Source of the DNA: a miscellaneous Crenarchaeota group-1 archaeon SG8-32-3
Lineage (GTDB): Archaea > Thermoproteota > Bathyarchaeia > Bathyarchaeales > Bathycorpusculaceae
Length of the DNA: 10,471 nucleotides
Assembly (NCBI GenBank): GCA_001273335.1
Contig: LFWV01000032.1
Span: forward strand, 1 to 10,471
Direction: 5' to 3'
The notes beneath the pieces are model-generated. The model had not been told where the DNA came from, did not search any database, and saw only the letters and a list, made by a program, of their open reading frames with translations. A program made the translations under genes and the position numbers. The number at the start of each line of letters is the position of its first letter. The first letter of the stretch is position 1. Positions 6,149 to 10,471 of the stretch are shown here, one piece after another.

Positions 6149-6223
6149 TTAGTGTTTGCGTTTCTTGAAATAGAATAGCGGGTCTTTCTTCCAAGACTCG
6201 CAAAGGTACACAGCACGAAAGGA
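6149..6223 (-). pseudogene. Possible remnant of an anchored surface protein tail
   Basis: On the minus strand a 24-codon open stretch between TAG (6224-6226) and TAA (6149-6151) ends with FYFKKRKH. This is the kind of C-terminal tail seen on the surface protein at 4011-6047 (VYFKKR). The 12 bases TTCAAGAAACGC are identical in both tails (6009-6020 on +, 6158-6169 on -), forming an inverted repeat. No TM helix or start precedes it. It lies in frame with, and two stops beyond, the serine hydrolase. It is either the last scrap of a deleted gene or chance. Confidence 0.25.
6178..6201. terminator. Hairpin between convergent genes
   Basis: GCGGGTCTT and AAGACTCGC form a 9-base stem (one G-U pair in the + strand RNA) around a 6-base loop. 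It lies between the convergent surface protein and serine hydrolase genes, where a shared termination structure would fit. No U-run follows in either direction, so the role is uncertain. Confidence 0.3.
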
Positions 6224-6235
6224 CTATTTAGAAAA

Positions 6236-7450
6236 TCAAGTGGATGGTAGTTGAGCAGCTTCATCAAAGAGTATGTTAATTACCGCAGGCAAAAACGTGT
6301 TAACCAAATAATTATCTTCTACTAAACTAGCTCCTCGATTCAGTAGTAGCACGATCCCAAATTTACTGTTACCTTCGGTTTTAAACGCTATGTCTGCAAG
6401 ATATCCAGGGGCAGCTCCTCCGTGGGCAATGATCTGGTCTTGGTAAAGCGGCCAACCCAAACCATAACCAGCAAAACTGAATCCTCCAAAGCCATGTCCG
6501 AACATGGAAAACTGCGATGTCTGCATTAAATCCACTATGTCAGGTTGAAGAATGAGCGTATTATGATATTGGCCTTGGTTCATATGAGCGATAAGAAAAT
6601 CACTCAAATCGCCTACGGTGCTTCGCAATCCCCCACCACCCAAATCATATTGATTATACAAAGGATACTCAAAATTTACGTTATCCCTCCATTCATAAGG
6701 AATCGCGTTTCTACCTGCGAAATCGGCGTAATCATATCCTGTACTCTGCATGTCTAATGGAGACAAAACATTTTGCTGCAAATATTCTGAAAACGATTGA
6801 TCAGAAAGCTGTTCGACTACATAGGCAAGTAAAAGATAACCTGTACTTGAATATTCCCAATCTGTTTCAGGCTGCGAGTCCCAATTATCGGGTGAATAGT
6901 ATTTGCCAGAAGGAGTTATAGATCCCTCCAAAAACTCCTCCAACGTAGGTCTAGTATCCCATAATTTGATATTCGCTTCCAAATTATCATTAGCCCAATT
7001 AATCATGTCTGCACTAAAATCCCAGAGCGTTTTATTAGAAACCTCGTCCGCTATTCCCGACCTATGAGATAAAAGCATTCTAATCGTAATAGGAGTATTT
7101 GGAAAATCAGGATGTCTAACGCTAAAAGGAATGTAATCATTAATATCAGCATCCAAATCAAGTATATCATTTTCATACAATTGCATTATTGCGGTTGCTG
7201 TGAACATTTTAGTTACCGAACCAATCATATAGACAGTATCTAAATCAGATTGCTCACCGAACCCGCTTGACCACACCATAGCATCATTTACTATAATTCC
7301 TGCTGCTAGGGATGGAACGTCACCTTGTTCCATTAAGTTTTGAATCCTACTGTCAACAGTTTCTTCTTGACTCGAAAAGAATATTATTCCAGCTGCAATT
7401 GCGACCACGAGTATTGCTATAATTACCAGAGCAACTATCTTCTTATTCAT
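6236..7450 (-). CDS. Membrane-anchored serine hydrolase, beta-lactamase/class C family
   Basis: A 404-residue penicillin-binding-protein-like serine hydrolase (beta-lactamase family, PF00144 type). I start it at the ATG at 7450, which puts the hydrophobic anchor (about 5-25) at the very N terminus; a TTG at 7483 would add 11 residues and cannot be excluded. Neither start has a clear Shine-Dalgarno. Numbered from the ATG, the catalytic SxxK is S78-V-T-K81 (in MIGSVTKMF), the second motif is Y200-S-S in YSSTGYLLLAY, and the third is H343-G-G in HGGAAPGY. LLSHRSGI is a further family hallmark. All catalytic elements are intact. The domain would lie outside the membrane. In archaea such enzymes are more likely D-amino-peptidases or esterases than beta-lactamases; the substrate cannot be read from sequence. 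It follows the 207-residue protein gene with a short gap, probably as an operon. Confidence 0.88.
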   Translation of the reverse strand: MNKKIVALVIIAILVVAIAAGIIFFSSQEETVDSRIQNLMEQGDVPSLAAGIIVNDAMVWSSGFGEQSDLDTVYMIGSVTKMFTATAIMQLYENDILDLDADINDYIPFSVRHPDFPNTPITIRMLLSHRSGIADEVSNKTLWDFSADMINWANDNLEANIKLWDTRPTLEEFLEGSITPSGKYYSPDNWDSQPETDWEYSSTGYLLLAYVVEQLSDQSFSEYLQQNVLSPLDMQSTGYDYADFAGRNAIPYEWRDNVNFEYPLYNQYDLGGGGLRSTVGDLSDFLIAHMNQGQYHNTLILQPDIVDLMQTSQFSMFGHGFGGFSFAGYGLGWPLYQDQIIAHGGAAPGYLADIAFKTEGNSKFGIVLLLNRGASLVEDNYLVNTFLPAVINILFDEAAQLPST

Positions 7451-7504
7451 AAGCAACCAAAACTTGTCTATGGCATTTTTCAAATTAAAGATTTTGTGTG
7501 ACTT

Positions 7505-7535
7505 ATCTAAAATGGGGGGAGGAGAAAGAGACTAC
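7505..7535 (-). terminator. Pyrimidine-rich tract after the 207-aa gene
   Basis: Read on the minus strand, CTCTTTCTCCTCCCCCCATTTT overlaps or follows the stop of the 207-residue gene. It resembles the C/T tract after the surface protein gene and could cause partial termination before the serine hydrolase. Confidence 0.2.
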
Positions 7536-8155
7536 TTTCTCTTGAGAACCAACAAGACTACAACTATTATGATAATAATTACAGCAATTACTATTCCATA
7601 GATGAGCAGTGGGTCTAAACCTGAAGCTTGTGTTTGAACTATGTTAGTGTTAACTGCTAGCAATGTTTGAGTGAATGTATCTGTTGTTTGGATGGCTTCA
7701 ACAAGTATTCCTGTACTTCTATCCCAACTAAATTCAGTATTCAACACATATGCATAAACTAGCTTTCTTGTTGTTCCTTTAAAATTGTAGTCTTCTACAC
7801 TTTCTATTGTAACCTTTCCAATATCTTCATGAATAACTTCGTCATCTTCTCCTAAGTTAGATGGTATAATTAGTAGGTCAGGAGCCCCATTTTCAAGATC
7901 AAAAGTTTCAGTTTTTGAAGTTTGGGTTCCATTTAGTAGGTCTCTTTCTATTTCAACAGTTATGACCGTTCCCTGAATTGTTTGAACTTCTATTCTTGCC
8001 GTTTCAGGATATGTGTCTGGAGGATTTCCAGTATAGGTGGCTGTGTATTCAACCCAATCGCCTTCCTTCAAACCTACGTTAATCTGGGCATAAACTAAAA
8101 CCATTAGAAAAGAAAGTAATAAAGTACTGATTAGTGAGTTAGTTTTTTTGTTCAT
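7532..8155 (-). CDS. Exported single-anchor protein of unknown function (207 aa)
   Basis: Family not named by me. The layout is clear: a signal peptide (about 1-23, with the hydrophobic run ISTLLLSFLMVLVYA), an extracellular beta-rich domain (about 26-175) and a C-terminal TM helix (about 183-203, rich in Ile and Val) with a short LKRK tail inside. The domain opens VGLKEGDWVEYTATYTG, a pattern seen in many archaeal exported proteins with a GDWVEY-type start. It continues with ARIEVQTIQGTVITVEIE and ends WDRSTGILVEAIQTTDT, which resembles lipoprotein-carrier-like half-barrels in which a lipid or substrate is held. There is no enzyme motif. It sits upstream of the serine hydrolase on the same strand, so both may act at the cell surface. 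The ATG has no Shine-Dalgarno; a T/A-rich stretch about 20 bases upstream could permit a leaderless transcript. Confidence 0.75.
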   Translation of the reverse strand: MNKKTNSLISTLLLSFLMVLVYAQINVGLKEGDWVEYTATYTGNPPDTYPETARIEVQTIQGTVITVEIERDLLNGTQTSKTETFDLENGAPDLLIIPSNLGEDDEVIHEDIGKVTIESVEDYNFKGTTRKLVYAYVLNTEFSWDRSTGILVEAIQTTDTFTQTLLAVNTNIVQTQASGLDPLLIYGIVIAVIIIIIVVVLLVLKRK

Positions 8156-8162
8156 AGTGAAA

Positions 8163-8303
8163 TCAGTTTTTATTTAGTATTTTAGAATTTAACTTTTTGC
8201 AAGCAAGGTCTATTGATTGGTTAAAAGTTGTATTTCTCAGTTTCCAATAATGTATGTTGTCGTCTCCAAATAGGTCATTGAAAATCACGAATATATCCTC
8301 CAT
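8163..8303 (-). CDS. Possible small ORF (46 aa) ahead of the 207-aa gene
   Basis: An ATG-to-TGA frame of 46 codons, unrecognised. It begins MEDIFVIFNDLFGDDN, continues IHYWKLRN, and becomes Lys/Asn-rich at the end. It ends 7 bases before the ATG of the 207-residue protein, as an operon partner would. There is no Shine-Dalgarno, but the palindrome TAATGA-AAA-TCATTA abuts the start. In AT-rich intergenic DNA an open frame of this length is not rare, so it may be chance or a degraded gene. Confidence 0.25.
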   Translation of the reverse strand: MEDIFVIFNDLFGDDNIHYWKLRNTTFNQSIDLACKKLNSKILNKN

Positions 8304-8318
8304 TAATGAAAATCATTA
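8304..8318. promoter_or_regulatory. Palindrome TAATGA-AAA-TCATTA, possible operator
   Basis: A perfect 6+6 inverted repeat with a 3-base centre lies in the divergent intergenic region between the minus-strand surface group and the gatD unit. Its size and symmetry suit a dimeric regulator. No second copy is seen. Confidence 0.3.
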
Positions 8319-8349
8319 CACGTTCAAGTGGTTTGGGGATTAAATCTTA

Positions 8350-8420
8350 ATCTTTTTTCCCCTCTTTCTTCCTACATGCTCTCTTACCTTCTTTTTCTCT
8401 TACTCACACACTCTCTCACA
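8350..8420 (+). other. Long pyrimidine-rich tract upstream of the gatD unit
   Basis: About 70 bases of mostly C and T (CTTTTTTCCCCTCTTTCTTCC, then CTCTCTTACC, then CACACTCTCTCAC) precede the gatD promoter region. On the + strand there is no gene immediately upstream for it to terminate, so it may instead block read-through from far upstream or be the residue of a lost gene end. Just after it lie the small palindromes CACGTG (8424-8429) and GTGCGCAC (8427-8434). Nothing else is assignable in 8319-8440. Confidence 0.3.
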
Positions 8421-8439
8421 TATCACGTGCGCACAAAAA

Positions 8440-8451
8440 GAATATTAATAT
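8440..8451 (+). promoter_or_regulatory. Candidate TATA box of the gatD-gatE operon
   Basis: GAATATTAATAT is the most TATA-like stretch ahead of gatD. With a start site about 25 bases downstream, transcription would begin near 8470, just inside the small ORF at 8461, leaving a short leader that carries the gatD ribosome site. Weak evidence. Confidence 0.3.
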
Positions 8452-8460
8452 GGCGGGTGA

Positions 8461-8529
8461 ATGCCGGGCGATAAAGTTAAAGCCCTAAACCACCTTCTTT
8501 CCAATGTAACGTTGGAGATCCAGAAATGA
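8461..8529 (+). CDS. Possible 22-codon ORF coupled to gatD
   Basis: ATG at 8461 opens a 22-codon frame, beginning MPGDKVKALNHLL, whose TGA overlaps the gatD ATG as ATGA, the classic arrangement for translational coupling. GGTGA, part of the archaeal Shine-Dalgarno consensus, sits directly before the ATG with no spacer, and an in-frame TGA precedes it, so no longer form exists. The product is not recognised. Whether it is translated depends on the transcription start: the best TATA candidate would place the start near or just inside it. It could be a small gene, a leader peptide or chance. Confidence 0.3.
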   Translation: MPGDKVKALNHLLSNVTLEIQK

Positions 8530-9953
8530 GTAAAAGAGAAAGTTCAGGTTATAAAGGCGAAGCGTTAAAAGCTCTCATAAACGCAGGATGCCAAGTTGGC
8601 GATGTCATACGCGTTACGAGATACGAAAAAACCTACACGGATAAGCCCTCAAGTAGAAACTACGGCGGAAAACCTGTAAAACAACCCTGCGAAGAGAAAG
8701 CATATGAAGGTATTCTTATTCCCCGCTCAGAAACAGGCGATGATAAACACATTGTGGTAAAGTTGAAAAGCGGTTACAACGTTGGCATCCGAGTAACGCC
8801 AGAAGTGAAAATCGAAAAAATAGGCAAAGGCACCAAACCTGCGTTCGCCTCGCCACCGCTTCCAGAGCAAAAACCTGAACTGCCAAAAGTCATCATCCTG
8901 AGCACAGGCGGGACCATAGCCAGTCGCGTAGACTACCGCACAGGAGCTGTACGATCCGCCCTTTCAGCAAGCGACCTTTACGGCGTAGTCCCAGAACTCT
9001 CCGATATTGCACGGGTGAAAACGGAAATCGTGTTCAGCATCTACAGCGAAAACCTAACCCAACAACACTGGAAACAGCTAGCCAAAATAGTCGCTGAACA
9101 CATATGGCAAGGCACAGACGGCGTAGTAATAGCCCACGGTACAGACACCATGGCTTACACTGCTGCCGCATTAAGTTTCGCCCTGCAAAACCTCCCAGTC
9201 CCAGTCATACTCGTTGGCGCCCAACGCTCATCTGATCGCCCCAGCTCTGATGCTGCAACCAACCTCATCGCAGCGGTTCAAGCCGCAACCCGAGGACCGT
9301 TCGCTGACGTTGGCTTAGCCATGCACGAAACGCTTTCCGACATAGCCATAGCCGTAAGTAGAGGCACAAAAGTGAGAAAGTGCCACACCAGCCGCAGAGA
9401 CACGTTCAAACCTGTAAACGGCAGGCCAATCGCCTTAGTAAAAAACAACGAAATAATCATGCTAACAGACAACTATCAAAAACGCGATGCCGCAAGAAAA
9501 CTTGTTCTGAAACCAGAATTCAGCGAAGCAGTTGCAATAGTAAAGTTTCATCCAGGACTTAACCCTGCAGTCATCGATTGGCACGTTAAACGAGGCTGCA
9601 AGGGCATACTTCTCGAAGGTAGTGGCTTAGGTCACGTAAGCAAATACTGCTTCGATGCCATCGGAAACGCGATTAAACGCGGCGTGGTGGTCGCATTAGC
9701 TTCCCAGTGCATTTGGGGACGCGTAAACATGAACGTCTACGACACAGGACGCGACCTGCTGGCTTTAGGCGTGGTTCCCTTGGAAGACATGTTCCCAGAA
9801 ACCGCGTTAGTGAAGCTGATGTGGGTTCTCGGTCAAACCAGTAACCCAAAAGAAGCCAAAAAACTTCTAAAGACCAATATTGCTGGCGAGTTTTCACCGC
9901 GGACTATGGCAGAAGAAATTGGCGTTGAAGGAGAAAGCGCAGATGGAAATTGA
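8526..9953 (+). CDS. gatD: Glutamyl-tRNA(Gln) amidotransferase subunit D
   Basis: GatD is the asparaginase-like subunit of the archaeal GatDE enzyme. It releases ammonia from an amide donor (Asn or Gln), which GatE uses to turn Glu-tRNA(Gln) into Gln-tRNA(Gln) in the cytoplasm. The start has GGAG at 8514-8517, 8 bases upstream. Residues 1-100 form the GatD-specific N-terminal domain (VGDVIRVTRYEKTY to KLKSGYNVGIRV), with an unusually long loop of about 25 residues at 34-59. The asparaginase core has both catalytic threonine motifs: TGGTIAS (T130 as nucleophile) and HGTDTM (T206, D207). VGAQRSSDRPSSDAATNL and RGTKVRKCHTSRRDTF complete the active site and interface. The C terminus (MWVLGQTSN to about 456) is typical, with a short acidic tail. 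The 475-residue length is somewhat above the usual 420-450 because of the loop and tail. gatE overlaps its end by 11 bases. Confidence 0.96.
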   Translation: MSKRESSGYKGEALKALINAGCQVGDVIRVTRYEKTYTDKPSSRNYGGKPVKQPCEEKAYEGILIPRSETGDDKHIVVKLKSGYNVGIRVTPEVKIEKIGKGTKPAFASPPLPEQKPELPKVIILSTGGTIASRVDYRTGAVRSALSASDLYGVVPELSDIARVKTEIVFSIYSENLTQQHWKQLAKIVAEHIWQGTDGVVIAHGTDTMAYTAAALSFALQNLPVPVILVGAQRSSDRPSSDAATNLIAAVQAATRGPFADVGLAMHETLSDIAIAVSRGTKVRKCHTSRRDTFKPVNGRPIALVKNNEIIMLTDNYQKRDAARKLVLKPEFSEAVAIVKFHPGLNPAVIDWHVKRGCKGILLEGSGLGHVSKYCFDAIGNAIKRGVVVALASQCIWGRVNMNVYDTGRDLLALGVVPLEDMFPETALVKLMWVLGQTSNPKEAKKLLKTNIAGEFSPRTMAEEIGVEGESADGN

Positions 9954-10471
9954 CTACGGCAAGATAGGACTAAAAGTCGGCTTGGAAATCCATCAGCAAC
10001 TCAACACTAAAACGAAGCTGTTCTGTGGTTGTCCACCGGCGCTTTTCAAGGGAGAACCTGAAATCTCTTTTCTGCGCAGGCTTAGACCCACCCAAAGCGA
10101 GCTAGGTCAAGTGGACCCTGCAGCTTTTTTTGAATTTCAGAAAGGAATAAAAGTTCTGTATGAAGCAAACCGCGCGACAAGTTGCCTTGTGGAAATGGAT
10201 GAGGAGCCCCCGCATCCGCTGAACTTGGAGGCTGTGGAAGTGGTTTTAACTGCAGCGTTAATGATGAATATGCAGCCTATTGACGAAGTGCATGTTATGC
10301 GCAAAACCGTCATTGACGGCTCAAACACTACTGGGTTCCAGCGAACATGCATCATTGCCTCGGACGGCTGGATTAAGGTTGGAGAAAAAACAATTCCGAT
10401 GCAGGCAGCAAGCTTGGAAGAGGATGCAGCACGCAAAACAGGAACCAAAGACGACGGCAAAACAATCTGTT
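9943..10471 (+). CDS. gatE: Glutamyl-tRNA(Gln) amidotransferase subunit E (3' end outside window)
   Basis: GatE binds tRNA(Gln), phosphorylates the attached Glu and amidates it with ammonia channelled from GatD. The first 176 codons, of roughly 620-640 in the family, are present. The ATG at 9943 lies inside gatD, overlapping it by 11 bases in another frame, with GGAG at 9930-9933 nine bases upstream. This fits coupled translation of a 1:1 complex. Hallmarks are KVGLEIHQQLNTKTKLFC near residue 11, the Cys pair C28/C30 of the zinc-site region, and HVMRKTVIDGSNTTGFQRT around 117-135, shared with GatB. This frame continues without a stop to the window edge. A long minus-strand open frame opposite it (10137-10460) is a shadow. 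Confidence 0.95.
   Translation, partial: MEIDYGKIGLKVGLEIHQQLNTKTKLFCGCPPALFKGEPEISFLRRLRPTQSELGQVDPAAFFEFQKGIKVLYEANRATSCLVEMDEEPPHPLNLEAVEVVLTAALMMNMQPIDEVHVMRKTVIDGSNTTGFQRTCIIASDGWIKVGEKTIPMQAASLEEDAARKTGTKDDGKTIC

Noticed and set aside
6236..7483. True beta-lactamase (antibiotic resistance)
   Set aside because: The family is broad. YSS and HGG motifs with an archaeal membrane anchor fit a general serine hydrolase, and nothing points to beta-lactam cleavage.
1934..8267. Shared 10-mer GGAGACGACA at 1934-1943 and, inverted, near 8258-8267
   Set aside because: Dozens of 10-base matches are expected by chance in 10 kb.
8450..8488. 12-codon ORF from the ATG at 8450
   Set aside because: It is very short, overlaps the candidate TATA region, and would lie upstream of the likely transcription start.
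10137..10460. 107-codon minus-strand frame at the right end
   Set aside because: It is opposite gatE, whose + strand translation carries unmistakable family motifs.

Overview
The window looks like a chromosomal segment of an archaeon, most likely an uncultured mesophilic lineage of the Bathyarchaeia (Miscellaneous Crenarchaeotic Group) type. GatD/GatE, the tRNA-dependent amidotransferase found only in archaea, and an archaeal-type PheT fix the domain. The finer placement is my inference from the style of the surface proteins: a Pro-Ser linker, an Ig-like domain opening with SPENKTY, and a C-terminal anchor ending in FPTT...VYFKKR.

Layout. Bases 1-1635 hold the 3' part of pheT (+), followed closely by a possible 36-codon gene (1651-1761, +). 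From 3598 down to 2000 on the minus strand runs a compact three-gene membrane redox operon: a 45-residue one-TM protein ending in CTSCIGLG (TTG start), an integral-membrane polyferredoxin, and a secreted, C-terminally anchored TlpA-like thioredoxin with WCGPC. Divergent to it lies a coding-like + strand reading frame without a normal start (3673-3861). It runs into about four degenerate 34-bp repeats, three of which contain a palindrome, just ahead of a 678-residue cell-surface protein (4011-6047, +). Convergent to that gene is a minus-strand group: a possible 46-codon ORF (8303-8163), a 207-residue surface protein (8155-7532) and a membrane-anchored serine hydrolase of the beta-lactamase family (7450-6236). 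The window closes with the translationally coupled gatD-gatE pair (+, from 8526), preceded by a 22-codon ORF that overlaps the gatD start as ATGA. gatE runs off the right end.

How the genes work together. PheT and GatDE belong to tRNA charging: Phe-tRNA synthesis and conversion of Glu-tRNA(Gln) to Gln-tRNA(Gln). They flank an accessory block devoted to the outer face of the membrane. Within that block the most interesting part is the redox operon. Predicted topology puts the cysteine pairs of all three proteins on a path from cytoplasmic 4Fe-4S clusters to an extracytoplasmic thioredoxin, which suggests a transmembrane thiol-reducing relay not built on CcdA/DsbD. The tiny CTSC protein is its least expected part.

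Limits. Everything here is read by eye from the sequence. Family assignments come from motif recognition, and promoter, terminator and small-ORF calls are tentative.
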